From contig NZ_NIRT01000032.1 of assembly GCF_003207795.1 (NCBI RefSeq), forward strand, positions 1-32,689: DNA of 32,689 nt, in the 5' to 3' direction. The position numbers and the translations under genes were made by a program. Below the pieces are notes generated by a model that saw only the letters and a list, made by a program, of their open reading frames with translations, did not search any database and was not told the origin of the DNA. Positions 8,950 through 18,132 of the stretch are shown piece after piece; the stretch's first letter is position 1, and every line of letters starts with the position of its first letter. Origin of the DNA: Komagataeibacter nataicola. Its GTDB lineage: Bacteria; Pseudomonadota; Alphaproteobacteria; Acetobacterales; Acetobacteraceae.

Positions 8950-9845
8950 AAACCAAGAAGGAAGCGGGGCGCCCCCGCCTGGGTCGTGGGCTTGCAGCAC
9001 TGTTGGGCGAGCAGGTCAATGCGCTGCCCGCAGCCCCGGCTGTTGAAGGGCGCAAGGTGCCGGAAGCCATTTCCAGCCTGCCGGTCGATGTGCTGGAGCC
9101 AAGTCCCTTCCAGCCGCGCCAGCAGATGGAGCCAGGCGCGCTTGAAGAGCTGGCAAGCTCCATCCGCGTGCGCGGCATTTTGCAGCCCATTCTGGTCAGA
9201 CCCCACCCGCAGCGGCCGGGTACCTACCAGATCATCGCGGGCGAGCGCCGGTGGCGCGCATCCCAGATTGCGGGACTGCATGAGGTGCCCGTGCATATCC
9301 GCCCGCTCGATGATGGTGATGCCATGGCCGCGGCTCTGGTGGAAAACCTCCAGCGTGCCGACCTCAACGCTATCGAGGAGGCCGAGGGCCTGCAGCGCCT
9401 GCTCGATGACTACGCCCTGACGCAGGATGAACTGGCCAGCGCCATTGGCAAGTCGCGCCCGCATGTGGCCAACATGGTCCGGCTGCTGCAACTGCCGTCG
9501 CCCGTGCGTGATGCGGTGCGCCATCGCGGTCTTTCTGCTGGTCATGCCCGGGCGCTTCTGGCGCATGCCGACCCGGTGGCGGCGCTGAAGGTGGTGCTGG
9601 CGCAAGGGCTGAACGTGCGCCAGACCGAGGCCCTGACCAAACAGCATGAGCGTAAGGCCGCCACTGCGCGCGAGAAAGGGGAGAAAGCCGCCCGCAACCC
9701 CGAAATCGCCGCCCTTGAGCGCGATCTGGCCACAAGGCTGGGCCTGAAAGTGCAGATCAGCTTTGATGGCAAAGGCGGGAGTGTGAAGATCGATTACCGC
9801 TCGCTCGAGCAGTTCGATGGGCTGCTGCGGCTGCTCCAGCGCTAG
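8946..9845 (+). CDS. parB: Chromosome partitioning protein ParB (Spo0J type)
   Basis: The parS-binding CTPase clamp. The N-terminus contains the ParA-stimulating basic segment RPRLGRGLAALLGE. The CTP-binding domain shows EPSPFQPRQQ, GERRWRASQIAG and ENLQRADLNAIEEAEGLQRL. The helix-turn-helix region (LTQDELASAIGKSRPHVANMVRLLQLP) reads parS, and the C-terminal dimerisation domain ends FDGLLRLLQR. Length of 299 residues is normal. The start is GTG 8946, overlapping the parA stop (GTGA). Two matching parS sites lie 1.4 and 3.7 kb upstream. Confidence 0.97.
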   Translation: MKTKKEAGRPRLGRGLAALLGEQVNALPAAPAVEGRKVPEAISSLPVDVLEPSPFQPRQQMEPGALEELASSIRVRGILQPILVRPHPQRPGTYQIIAGERRWRASQIAGLHEVPVHIRPLDDGDAMAAALVENLQRADLNAIEEAEGLQRLLDDYALTQDELASAIGKSRPHVANMVRLLQLPSPVRDAVRHRGLSAGHARALLAHADPVAALKVVLAQGLNVRQTEALTKQHERKAATAREKGEKAARNPEIAALERDLATRLGLKVQISFDGKGGSVKIDYRSLEQFDGLLRLLQR

Positions 9846-9873
9846 AGATTATAAAAAAAGTTCAAAAAACCCC

Positions 9874-9902
9874 TTGCCAGCCAATGGGGTGACTGCTAGA
9901 AG
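9874..9902 (+). promoter_or_regulatory. Possible promoter of tRNA-Lys
   Basis: TTGCCA (9874-9879) and TAGAAG (9897-9902) are 17 bases apart, with a TG one base before the -10 (extended -10). This would start transcription about 20 bases ahead of the tRNA. The -10 is only a partial match. Confidence 0.4.
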
Positions 9903-9920
9903 CCCTCTCACCCGAGAGGG
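9903..9920 (+). other. Hairpin just upstream of tRNA-Lys
   Basis: CCCTCTC (9903-9909) and GAGAGGG (9914-9920) form a perfect 7-bp stem with an ACCC loop, 9 bases before the mature tRNA. It has no T run, so it is not a standard terminator. It may lie in the pre-tRNA leader or mark the end of the parAB transcript. Confidence 0.5.
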
Positions 9921-9929
9921 TAACCCTGT

Positions 9930-10005
<76 letters not shown>

Positions 10006-10029
10006 TAGGGTTTAATAAGATTACATAAG

Positions 10030-10062
10030 TCCCCATCAAGGCTTTGCCGGTGGGGATTTTTT
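10030..10062 (+). terminator. Terminator after tRNA-Lys
   Basis: TCCCCATC pairs with GGTGGGGA (one wobble pair), with GGC/GCC pairing inside, followed by six T. It is 25 bases after the tRNA 3' end. Confidence 0.85.
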
Positions 10063-10114
10063 GTATCATCCAGCCAGCATGACACGCCTGCAGCCACACA
10101 GAAGGGGGAACAGC

Positions 10115-10165
10115 ATGATGATCTCGTTCCTCCCGCCAGCCTGTCCCGCAGGGGCCGGGTCATGA
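10115..10165 (+). CDS. Possible 16-codon leader ORF coupled to the amidotransferase gene
   Basis: ATG at 10115 (with a second ATG directly after) is preceded at 6 bases by a strong ribosome site, GAAGGGGG. The frame encodes MMISFLPPACPAGAGS and stops at 10163-10165, overlapping the ATG of the next gene as ATGA. The amidotransferase start has little ribosome site of its own apart from GGGG further upstream, so the short ORF may bring ribosomes to it by termination-reinitiation. Nothing shows the peptide has a function of its own. Confidence 0.4.
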   Translation: MMISFLPPACPAGAGS

Positions 10166-10899
10166 CCGCCTCACGGGCACCCCTGATCGGTATTACGCTC
10201 GATAGCGAACCGCCTTCCACCACGGGCGGTTATTCCCGCTTTGCGTGGTATGCGCTGCGTCAGAACTACATGGACATGATTACCGCCTGTGGCGGCCTGC
10301 CGGTGGCTCTGGGGCATGATGTGGCACAGGCGGGGCAGATGGTGGCGCGGCTCGATGGACTGGTGGTCACCGGCGGTGCCTTTGACGTGCCGCCCGACCT
10401 GTATGGCGATGAGCCGCCGCATGCCACCGTGCAGACCAAGCCGCGCCGCACGGCAGCAGAAATGGCGCTGTTCGGGGCAGCTCTGGCGCAGGGGCGTCCG
10501 GTGCTAGGTATTTGCGGTGGCATGCAACTGCTCGCCGTGCTGCTCGGTGGGCGGCTGGTGCAGCATATTCCCGACACCTATCCGGCCGCTCTGGCGCATG
10601 AACAGCCCAACCCGCGTGATGAGGCGGGGCATGTGGTGCATGTCACGCCAAACACGCAGCTTGCGCGGCTGGTGGGGCACGATACGCTGGCCGTCAATTC
10701 ATCGCACCATCAGGCGGTGGCGGATGCCGGGCGCGCGGTGGTGTGCGCCACAGCACCCGATGGCGTGGTCGAGGCCATTGAATATCCCGGCCACCCGTTC
10801 TGTATAGGGGTGCAGTGGCACCCCGAATTTGGCATATCGGCAGGAGACCGTCTTCTGTTCGAAGGGTTGATCGACGCTGCGAGGCAGACAGGAACATGA
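10162..10899 (+). CDS. Class I glutamine amidotransferase-like hydrolase (gamma-glutamyl-GABA hydrolase / PuuD family)
   Basis: A 245-residue peptidase C26-type protein. The nucleophile elbow GICGGMQLL places the catalytic Cys at about residue 118, and VQWHPEF supplies His 220 and Glu 222, completing the triad. PLIGITLD at the N-terminus and the segment VNSSHHQAV are typical of PuuD-like enzymes, which release GABA from gamma-glutamyl-GABA in putrescine catabolism. No other putrescine genes are nearby, so the substrate is an inference from the family. Its stop overlaps the start of the RluB-type gene (ATGA), and its own start overlaps a short leader ORF. Confidence 0.85.
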   Translation: MTASRAPLIGITLDSEPPSTTGGYSRFAWYALRQNYMDMITACGGLPVALGHDVAQAGQMVARLDGLVVTGGAFDVPPDLYGDEPPHATVQTKPRRTAAEMALFGAALAQGRPVLGICGGMQLLAVLLGGRLVQHIPDTYPAALAHEQPNPRDEAGHVVHVTPNTQLARLVGHDTLAVNSSHHQAVADAGRAVVCATAPDGVVEAIEYPGHPFCIGVQWHPEFGISAGDRLLFEGLIDAARQTGT

Positions 10900-11672
10900 C
10901 ACAGGACCATTCCACCGAAGCCCCTTCCGCGCGTGGCGACCGTATTGCCAAATGGCTGGCCCGTTCGGGCGTGTGCAGCAGGCGCGATGCCGAACGCCTG
11001 ATTGCCGAAGGCAAGGTGCAGCTCAACGGCGTAGCTGTCACCCATCCGGCGACTTTTGTTGATGAAGGCGATATCGTTCAGGTCGAGCAGAAGGTTGTTG
11101 GCGCGCCCGACCGTACGCGGCTGTGGCGCTACCACAAGCCCGACGGGCTGGTCACGACCCACCGCGACCCCGAGGATCGCCCCACCGTGTTCGATTCCCT
11201 GCCGCCGGGCATGCCGCGCGTCATCAGCGTGGGCCGCCTTGACCTCAACAGCGAGGGGCTGCTGCTGCTGACCAATGATGGCGCGCTCGCGCGCAGGCTG
11301 GAACTGCCCAGCAATGGCTGGATCAGGCGCTACCGCGTGCGCGTGTTTGGCGTGGTTGACGAGCGCGCGCTGGCATCCCTGATCCGGGGCAGCGAGTTCG
11401 AGGGCGTGCGCTATGGTCCGATCGAGGCGCAGCTTGATTCCGTCAAGGGCGACAACGCCTGGCTGACCGTGTCTTTGCGTGAAGGCAAGAACCGCGAGAT
11501 CCGCAAGGTGATGCAGGGGCTGAACCTGCATGTCAGCCGCCTGATCCGCACCTCCTACGGGCCGTTCCAGCTTGGCACGCTCAGGCGCGGCGAACTTGAG
11601 GAAGTGACTGGCAAGGTCATCCGTGAGCAGGTCGCGGGCCTTGCGGGCGGCAAGACCCCGCGCGGCGCCTGA
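10896..11672 (+). CDS. Pseudouridine synthase, RluB/RsuA family
   Basis: A 258-residue enzyme. The N-terminal S4 RNA-binding domain reads RIAKWLARSGVCSRRDAERL. The catalytic motif is GRLDLNSEGLLLLTNDG with the nucleophilic Asp at about residue 116, and the C-terminal KNREIRKVMQGL is the family's third motif. RluB makes pseudouridine 2605 in 23S rRNA; RsuA and RluF relatives act at other sites, so the exact target is not certain, although the 'EGLLLLTNDG' and 'KNREIRK' forms fit RluB best. I chose ATG 10896, which overlaps the previous stop codon, because residues upstream of it do not look like S4-protein sequence. It is followed directly by rsmD. Confidence 0.9.
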   Translation: MTQDHSTEAPSARGDRIAKWLARSGVCSRRDAERLIAEGKVQLNGVAVTHPATFVDEGDIVQVEQKVVGAPDRTRLWRYHKPDGLVTTHRDPEDRPTVFDSLPPGMPRVISVGRLDLNSEGLLLLTNDGALARRLELPSNGWIRRYRVRVFGVVDERALASLIRGSEFEGVRYGPIEAQLDSVKGDNAWLTVSLREGKNREIRKVMQGLNLHVSRLIRTSYGPFQLGTLRRGELEEVTGKVIREQVAGLAGGKTPRGA

Positions 11673-12247
11673 TGCGCATCATCGCGGGCGAGTGCCGGGG
11701 GCGCAGCCTGCTGGCCCCGCCGGGGCAGGTCACGCGGCCCACGGCAGACCGGGTGCGCCAGGCCCTGTTCGATACGCTGGCCCATGCGTCATGGGCCGGG
11801 GCGGACCGGCTGCGGGGCGCGCACGTGCTTGACGGGTTTGCCGGAACGGGTGCATTGGGCCTCGAAGCCCTTTCACGCGGGGCGGCCTCGGCGCTGTTTG
11901 TCGAGCAGAACCGCGCGGCCCTGCGGTGCCTGCGTGACAATGTGCGCGGCTGTGGCGTGCAGGACCGGGCTACGATTCGGGCCTGCGACATGCTGCGCCT
12001 GCCGTCGCGTGGCACGGCGGCGTCCGCTGATCTGGTTTTTCTTGATCCACCCTATAACCATGATCTGCCCACAAGGGCTCTGGCCGTGCTGGAACGCGGC
12101 GGCTGGCTGCATGCGACCACCCTCATCGTGGTCGAGACGGCAGCGGCGGAAGCGCCTCCCGTGGAGGCATCGCGCCTGCTGCTGGAGCGGCGGCATGGGG
12201 CGGCCTGCCTGTATGCATGGCGGCATGGGGTAGACGATAACGGGTGA
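11672..12247 (+). CDS. rsmD: 16S rRNA m2G966 methyltransferase RsmD
   Basis: A 191-residue SAM-dependent methyltransferase that modifies G966 of 16S rRNA. It begins MRIIAGECRGRSL and continues with TRPTADRVRQALFDTL, both strong RsmD signatures. The SAM loop is DGFAGTGALGLEALSRGA and the catalytic motif is DPPY at about residues 125-128. Its start codon overlaps the stop codon of the RluB-type gene (TGATG), so two rRNA-modifying genes are translationally coupled. Confidence 0.95.
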   Translation: MRIIAGECRGRSLLAPPGQVTRPTADRVRQALFDTLAHASWAGADRLRGAHVLDGFAGTGALGLEALSRGAASALFVEQNRAALRCLRDNVRGCGVQDRATIRACDMLRLPSRGTAASADLVFLDPPYNHDLPTRALAVLERGGWLHATTLIVVETAAAEAPPVEASRLLLERRHGAACLYAWRHGVDDNG

Positions 12248-12403
12248 TTCATCGCCGTATTTTATCCTGTCGGCCTTCTTTCTGTCGTGTGGACAGGGTT
12301 ATAGTTGTTTCGTTTGGCGGGAATGACAGGCGCGGCATGCAAAGGTCATCTCCCTCGTGCTTTTGGTCCCCGCAGGCGGGCCTTATGATCGGGATGTGGA
12401 TTT

Positions 12404-15250
12404 TTGGCGATCTTCAGCCGTTTTTTTCCTGAATCACTTTCCTCTGGCCCGGCCCGTTCGCGCCTGCGCGAGCGGTTGGCTGAAGCCGGTGGCGTGGGTT
12501 TGTGGATTCTCGCGCTGTGTCTCGCCATCGCGTTATGGAGCTATGATCCGCGTGATCCCTCCGCCAATACCTCGAGCGCGCAGCCGCCAGGCAACCTGCT
12601 CGGGCGGCCCGGCGCCTATATGGCGGATTTCATGCTCCAGGATTTCGGGATCGTGGGCACGCTGGCCATTTTCTGCCTTATGGCGTGGGGCTGGCGGCTG
12701 ATCCGCCACCATGGGCTGGCATCGGCGCTGCTGCGTCTCATTGCCCTGCTGTGCGGCCTGCCGGTCATTGCGGCGGATGTTGCGGCCCTGCCACTGCTGA
12801 TGGGACTGCACGCGCCGCAATGGCCCACGCAGGCCGGGCTGGGCGGGGCAGTTGGCCTGTCGGTGGCACACATGTCCATTCAGGCCGCCACCGTGTTCAT
12901 GGGGCGCGGTGGGCCGCTGCTCGTGTGGGTGCTGGGGCTGGTGCTTGGCGCCCTGCTGGTGCTGCTGGCGCTTGCCCTGTCCCTGTCGGAATGGCAGGGC
13001 ATGGGGCGGGGCCTTGTGTTCGGGCTGCGCCAGCCCGTGGTGCTGACAGCCTGGCTGCGCCGTATGACGGCCCGGCCCGAAGCTGGCCAGGGCAGGGGGC
13101 AGGCTCCGGCCTGTCCGCCAGCGGCACAGGCGGCACCCGCCGCAGCGCCTTCTTCCTCAATGGCGGCGCTGATCGAGGAAGAGGATGAACCCCTTTTCAA
13201 TACGGGCCTGACGGCTCCCGCACCGCATGCTGAAGCCCCGCGTCCCGCGCAGGCGGCTGCCACCGGCACGGGCCTGATGCCGGTGAACGATACCGCCCCG
13301 TCGAGCAGCCTGCGCGCGCCGGATACAGCGAACATGCCCGCCACCACGGCCCGGCCGAAGGATGCCGCGCCTCCGGCGCTGCCCGGCAACCGCAAGGTGG
13401 AAGGAGGGCGACCGGCGCAGGTGTCGTTGCAGAGTAACTGGATGCTTCCGCCCGGCATGGATGAGGACGTGCCCCAGCCGCTGCTGGTCGGCGGCGATGA
13501 TCCGGCAACGGACCGCGCCCCATGGCATGACGAACCGGCCCCGCCCGAGAACAGGCCCGTCACCGACCATCCGGGCACGCCGCCCGCCGTTGAGGAACCC
13601 GCGCGCCCGAACATCTTTTCGCGCCTTTTCTCCGGTGGCTCGCGCGCGGAGGAACCGGCCGCCCGCGCGGATGCGTATGATTCGCCAGCACCCGCGGCAT
13701 CCGCCGCCACGCCTGCCTATACGCCGCCACAGCAGCCGCAGTGGCAGTTTCCCTCGCTGTCACTGCTGACACCGCCGCCGCCTGCCTCCACGACCAAGCC
13801 GACCGAGGAACTGCTCAAGGCCAATGCCGCCCAGCTTGTGACCGTGCTGTCCGAATACGGGGTGCAGGGCACGATCGTGGCCTATCATGCAGGCCCGGTG
13901 GTGACGCTGTATGAACTCCAGCCCGCCGCGGGAATTCGTGCCGCCCGCGTGATTGGTCTGGCCGATGACGTGGCGCGGTCCCTGTCGGTGCTCAGCGTGC
14001 GTATCGCCACCGTTCCGGGGCGCAACGTGATTGGCATCGAGGTGCCCAATTCACGGCGCGAGACCGTCTATTTCTCCGAACTGCTCATGGATCCCAGATG
14101 GGCGCATTCCCCCGCGCGGCTCAACCTTGCGCTTGGCAAGGATATCGCGGGTGAATCGGTTTATAGCGACCTTGCCGCCATGCCCCACCTGCTGATCGCA
14201 GGCACCACGGGGTCGGGCAAGTCGGTGGGGGTGAACTCCATGATCCTGTCGCTGCTCTACCGCCTCTCGCCCGAGCAGTGCCGCCTGATCCTGATTGATC
14301 CCAAGATCCTTGAGCTTTCCATCTACGAGGGCATTCCCCACCTCATGACCCCGGTGGTGACGGAACCGGCCAAGGCGGTCGCGGCCATGAAATGGGCAGT
14401 GCGCGAGATGGATCGCCGCTATCGCGCCATGGCGCACCTGCAGGTGCGTAACATCGCCAGCTATAACGAGCGCGTGACCGAAGCCCGTGAGCGTGGCGAG
14501 ATCGTGACCCGGCGCGTGCAGACCGGTTACGATCCCGAAACCGGCAAGCCGACCTTCGAGGAGCAGCAGCTTGCCCTTGATTCGCTGCCCTATCTTGTCA
14601 TCGTGGTGGACGAGATGGCCGATCTCATGATCGTGGCGGGCAAGGAGATCGAGGCCCTGCTGCAACGCCTTGCGCAGAAGGCGCGCGCGGCGGGCATCCA
14701 TCTCATCCTTGCCACCCAGCGCCCCTCGGTCGATGTGATTACCGGCACCATCAAGGCCAATTTCCCCACGCGCATTTCCTTTCAGGTCATCAGCAAGTTC
14801 GACAGCCGCACCATTCTGGGCGAGCAGGGGGCCGAGCAGTTGCTCGGTCGGGGCGATATGCTGTTCATGCAGGCTGGCGGGCGGATCACGCGTGTGCACG
14901 GCCCGTTCGTGGCGGATGCGGAGGTGGAGGCTGTTGTTGCCTTCCTGCGCACGCAGGGCGAGCCGATCTATGATGATGATGTCATCTCGCCGCAGGAAGA
15001 AGACAGCGCTGACAAGCCCTTCGCTGCTCCCTCTGGCGGCGCGGAGGAAGATGGCCTGTTCGCGCAGGCGGTTGAGGTGGTGGCGCGCGAGGGCAAGGCA
15101 TCGACCTCTTTCATCCAGCGCCATCTGTCGATCGGCTATAACCGGGCGGCCAAGATCATTGAGCAGATGGAAAAGGAAGGGCTGGTCAGCGAGGCCAACC
15201 ATGTGGGCCGCCGTGAAGTGCTGATGCGCCGCCCGACAGAAGACGAATGA
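12404..15250 (+). CDS. ftsK: DNA translocase FtsK
   Basis: A 948-residue septal DNA pump for chromosome dimer resolution and terminus segregation. The N-terminus has four hydrophobic segments (about residues 30-47, 80-98, 107-130, 170-192). A Pro/Ala-rich linker of roughly 260 residues follows. The motor has Walker A AGTTGSGKS at 599-607, Walker B YLVIVVDEMADLM, and HLILATQRPSVDVITG. The C-terminal gamma domain is a winged helix (FIQRHLSIGYNRAAKIIEQM) that reads KOPS sites. The best start is TTG 12404, with no ATG or GTG placed well; the ribosome site is weak. The stop overlaps the next gene (ATGA). It follows rsmD after about 155 bases in which I see no clear promoter. Confidence 0.95.
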   Translation: MAIFSRFFPESLSSGPARSRLRERLAEAGGVGLWILALCLAIALWSYDPRDPSANTSSAQPPGNLLGRPGAYMADFMLQDFGIVGTLAIFCLMAWGWRLIRHHGLASALLRLIALLCGLPVIAADVAALPLLMGLHAPQWPTQAGLGGAVGLSVAHMSIQAATVFMGRGGPLLVWVLGLVLGALLVLLALALSLSEWQGMGRGLVFGLRQPVVLTAWLRRMTARPEAGQGRGQAPACPPAAQAAPAAAPSSSMAALIEEEDEPLFNTGLTAPAPHAEAPRPAQAAATGTGLMPVNDTAPSSSLRAPDTANMPATTARPKDAAPPALPGNRKVEGGRPAQVSLQSNWMLPPGMDEDVPQPLLVGGDDPATDRAPWHDEPAPPENRPVTDHPGTPPAVEEPARPNIFSRLFSGGSRAEEPAARADAYDSPAPAASAATPAYTPPQQPQWQFPSLSLLTPPPPASTTKPTEELLKANAAQLVTVLSEYGVQGTIVAYHAGPVVTLYELQPAAGIRAARVIGLADDVARSLSVLSVRIATVPGRNVIGIEVPNSRRETVYFSELLMDPRWAHSPARLNLALGKDIAGESVYSDLAAMPHLLIAGTTGSGKSVGVNSMILSLLYRLSPEQCRLILIDPKILELSIYEGIPHLMTPVVTEPAKAVAAMKWAVREMDRRYRAMAHLQVRNIASYNERVTEARERGEIVTRRVQTGYDPETGKPTFEEQQLALDSLPYLVIVVDEMADLMIVAGKEIEALLQRLAQKARAAGIHLILATQRPSVDVITGTIKANFPTRISFQVISKFDSRTILGEQGAEQLLGRGDMLFMQAGGRITRVHGPFVADAEVEAVVAFLRTQGEPIYDDDVISPQEEDSADKPFAAPSGGAEEDGLFAQAVEVVAREGKASTSFIQRHLSIGYNRAAKIIEQMEKEGLVSEANHVGRREVLMRRPTEDE

Positions 15251-16005
15251 GGCCACTTTCGCCCCGGGCTGCATCCATGCGGCCCACTGGCCCCCTGCCG
15301 TTCACGGTTCTGTACCGTGACAGCCGCTTCGTGGTGCTCGACAAGCCGCCGGGGCTGCCGGTCCATCCCGGCCGCGGGGGCGGGCCGAGCATCGAGGACT
15401 GGTTTCCCCTTCTGTCACGCCATCGCAACGGACCATGGCTGGCGCACCGGCTGGATCAGGATACGGCGGGCTGTCTGGTCGTGGCGCTGCGCAAGCAGGC
15501 GCTGGTGGCGGCACAGGCCTGTTTTGCCGCAGGCCAGGCCCACAAGACCTACTGGGCCATCGTGCATGGCATGCCTGATGGGCTGTCTGGCGTGGTTGCA
15601 GCCCCGCTTGGCCGTGTGGAAGAAGCCGGGCAGTGGCGCATGCAGGCCAATGTGAAGGGCGCACCGCCTGCGCGCACGCGGTGGCGGGTGCTGGGGCAGG
15701 GCAGGGATGCGGCGGGCGCGCCCATAAGCTGGCTGGAACTGGTGCTGGAAACCGGGCGCACCCATCAGGCCCGCGCGCATTGCGCCCTGATCGGCTGCCC
15801 CATACGGGGGGATGTGCGCTATGGCGCGCCCATGGCGGGGGCGCTACACCTCATGAGCCGCGGCATCATCCTGCCGCTTGACCCGCCCGTGCGGGCGCTG
15901 GCCTCCCCACCGGACCATATGCGCCGCATCATGGCCGAGGCGGGCTGGGTCATGCCGCCTGACAACGTGGAAAAGGAAACAGCACGGTGTTCGCCCATAC
16001 TCTGA
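15247..16005 (+). CDS. Pseudouridine synthase, RluA family (no S4 domain)
   Basis: A 252-residue protein with the RluA-family motifs VVLDKPPGLPVHPGRGG, the catalytic HRLDQDTAGCLVVA (Asp at about residue 70), and ETGRTHQARAHCALIGCPI. It lacks the S4 domain of RluC and RluD and resembles short RluA-type enzymes acting on 23S rRNA and/or tRNA; the target uridine cannot be told. The start overlaps the ftsK stop as ATGA. A second ATG ten codons in (15277) is an alternative. The last 19 bases overlap the start of the next gene. Confidence 0.88.
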   Translation: MRPLSPRAASMRPTGPLPFTVLYRDSRFVVLDKPPGLPVHPGRGGGPSIEDWFPLLSRHRNGPWLAHRLDQDTAGCLVVALRKQALVAAQACFAAGQAHKTYWAIVHGMPDGLSGVVAAPLGRVEEAGQWRMQANVKGAPPARTRWRVLGQGRDAAGAPISWLELVLETGRTHQARAHCALIGCPIRGDVRYGAPMAGALHLMSRGIILPLDPPVRALASPPDHMRRIMAEAGWVMPPDNVEKETARCSPIL

Positions 16006-18098
16006 CGCAGGAACTGCTGCGTGTTCTGGAACGGCCAGACCTGCGGGTGATCGCGGGCGCGCGGCGTATTGTGCTGGACCCGGTGCTTGAAGCCCCTTTC
16101 CGCATCCTGCCCGATGGGGGGATCGTGCTGGGCCTGCCGCTTCAGGGCAACCTGGAGCAGACGGCCTTCTTCCTGCGCCATGCGCTGGAACTTGCCGCCC
16201 TGCTGGAACGCGCACCCGGGCAGCCTTTTCATGCGGCCTTCTGCGCTGCCCGTACGGCGGCCCTGTTCTGGTACCTCGATACGGGCCGCGCCGACACGGA
16301 TGCACCTGCCGCCTGGGTGCCCCTGATGGCCGGGCCCGACGTGCCCGACAGCGCCGCCCTGCACGCGATGTGGCCTGCTCTCGCCCCCTTGCAGCCAGCT
16401 CTTGCCGCGCTGCCGGTGGAGGCCGATTTCACGGCATTGCAGGGCGCGCTGGCTCTTTTATGGAAGCTGCTTGGCCCGATCGAGACCCTGATGGCCACCG
16501 GCGGCGATGCCCGGCTGGCGGTGGACCCGGCAACGGGGCTGAACCATTACGGCTGTTCGCACCGGCCCCGGCCATGGGCCATCACCTTTGCCTCGTCCAC
16601 GGCCTCGTCACTGTCCGAGCGTGGCTTTGCCGGGGGCGAAACGGCCCGTCTCGCCCTTGTGGCGGGGGCATTGCAGGGCCAGGCGGAGGCGGCGGCGCAG
16701 GCCCAGGATGCCGATATACAGGCCCGCATCGCCAGCGCTTTTGGCCTGAGCGATGATGAAGGTGTCGTGCTGGCGCCGTCGGGCACGGATTGCGAACTCT
16801 ATGCGCTGGCCCTTGCAGCGCTGGCCCCCGGTGGCCGCCCCGTCAGCAACATCCTTCTTGCCCCCGAGGAGACGGGCAGCGGCGTGCCCCTCGCCGCGCA
16901 GGGCCGCCATTTTGCCAATGACACCGCCCTCGGCCACGGCGTGACACGGGGTGCGCGCATTGCGGGCTTCCCTGATGATACGGTTGTGGCCAACGTGCCC
17001 ATGCGCGATGGGGCGGGCCATGTCCGCGCGCTGCCGGAGGTGGATGCGCAAACCTGCGACCTGACGCATGAACTGCGCGCGGCAGGCCGCCATGTGCTGC
17101 TGCACCGGCTTGACCTGTCCAAGACCGGCCTGCTGGCGCCGGGGCTTGCGGCGCTGGAACAGGCGACTGCTCCGCTTGGCGCGGATGCGGATACCCGGCC
17201 CGACGTGGTGGTGGATGCCTGTCAGGCGCGGCTCGACCCGGCCCGGGTACGCGCCTATCTGGACATGGGCTGGATGGTGATGGTGACCGGCTCCAAATTC
17301 TTTACCGGGCCACCCTTCTGCGGGGCGCTGCTGCTGCCTGCCCGCGTGCGCCGCAGGCTTGACGGGCCCCGTGGCCTGCCCGCCGGGCTGGCGGATTACA
17401 GCTATCGGGCCGCCTGGCCCGCGGGCTGCGCGCGTGATGGCCTGCCGGCGGGGCACAATATCGGCCTTATCCTGCGCTGGCAGGCGGCACTGGCTGAAAT
17501 AGCGGCGTTTGGCATCATACCCCGCACCGTGGTGCGCGACCGGCTGCGTAATTTCCTTGCCGCCGTAACGGCGCAGATCGCGGCCCGTCCCGTGCTGGAA
17601 CTGCTGCCGTCTGTTGCGCCCGCCCGGCCCGGCCCCGATGAGGCATGGGACTGCCTGCCAACCATCATGAGCTTTTTTGTCCGCGCACCTGATAGCCCTG
17701 AAGGGGGCTTTCGCCCGCTGGCGGTGGCCGAGGCGCGGCAGCTCTATGCGTGGCTCAATACCGATCTTTCCGGCTGCATCCCTCCTGATGACGCTGATGC
17801 AGAGCTGGCTGCGGTGCTGTGCCATGTGGGTCAGCCGGTGCCGCTGGCCCATCCTGACCTGCCGGACGCACTGGCGGGCGCGCTGCGTATTTCAGCCGGT
17901 GCGCGGCTGGTTTCGGGCGAGCCCTCGCATGAGGGCATGGACCCGACCGAACGCCTGCACCGCGAGGCGCGCAATGTTGGGCGCATCCTTGACAAGATTG
18001 GCCTGATCCTGCGGCACTGGCCCCGCCTTGCCGCCATGGCCCCGGTGCAGACCTACCTGCCGCATGGCTGGCGCGCGCGTGCGATTCTGCCTGCCTGA
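15987..18098 (+). CDS. Uncharacterised 703-residue protein with a PLP fold-type I-like core
   Basis: I do not recognise a named family. The centre resembles class V aminotransferase-type PLP enzymes. LAPSGTDCE (about 262-270) fits the cofactor phosphate-binding turn. VVVDACQAR (407-415) offers Asp 410, which would contact the pyridine nitrogen. TGSKFFTGPPFCGALL (434-449) offers Lys 437 as the Schiff-base lysine. The 27-residue Asp-Lys spacing is as in NifS-like enzymes. NHYGCSHRPRPWAITFASS (186-204) may be the substrate entry segment. About 180 residues precede and 200 follow the core, so it is much longer than usual (about 400). There is no signal peptide. The start is GTG 15987, with AAGGA about 10 bases upstream, inside the end of the RluA-type gene. 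A histidine phosphatase follows after 34 bases. Enzyme class is inference; substrate is unknown. Confidence 0.6.
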   Translation: MFAHTLTQELLRVLERPDLRVIAGARRIVLDPVLEAPFRILPDGGIVLGLPLQGNLEQTAFFLRHALELAALLERAPGQPFHAAFCAARTAALFWYLDTGRADTDAPAAWVPLMAGPDVPDSAALHAMWPALAPLQPALAALPVEADFTALQGALALLWKLLGPIETLMATGGDARLAVDPATGLNHYGCSHRPRPWAITFASSTASSLSERGFAGGETARLALVAGALQGQAEAAAQAQDADIQARIASAFGLSDDEGVVLAPSGTDCELYALALAALAPGGRPVSNILLAPEETGSGVPLAAQGRHFANDTALGHGVTRGARIAGFPDDTVVANVPMRDGAGHVRALPEVDAQTCDLTHELRAAGRHVLLHRLDLSKTGLLAPGLAALEQATAPLGADADTRPDVVVDACQARLDPARVRAYLDMGWMVMVTGSKFFTGPPFCGALLLPARVRRRLDGPRGLPAGLADYSYRAAWPAGCARDGLPAGHNIGLILRWQAALAEIAAFGIIPRTVVRDRLRNFLAAVTAQIAARPVLELLPSVAPARPGPDEAWDCLPTIMSFFVRAPDSPEGGFRPLAVAEARQLYAWLNTDLSGCIPPDDADAELAAVLCHVGQPVPLAHPDLPDALAGALRISAGARLVSGEPSHEGMDPTERLHREARNVGRILDKIGLILRHWPRLAAMAPVQTYLPHGWRARAILPA

Positions 18099-18132
18099 AT
18101 TTTTCCTGTTTTTCCCATGATGGATTTCCGGT

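Noticed and set aside
14051-15274. A minus-strand open frame of 407 codons inside ftsK
   Set aside because: The FtsK motor and gamma domain are read unambiguously on the plus strand, and the antisense frame has no motif.
16608-17852. A minus-strand open frame of 414 codons inside the PLP-like gene
   Set aside because: It is a high-G+C shadow rich in Arg, Gly and Gln with no motif. The plus strand carries the ordered PLP-site motifs and is coupled to its neighbours.
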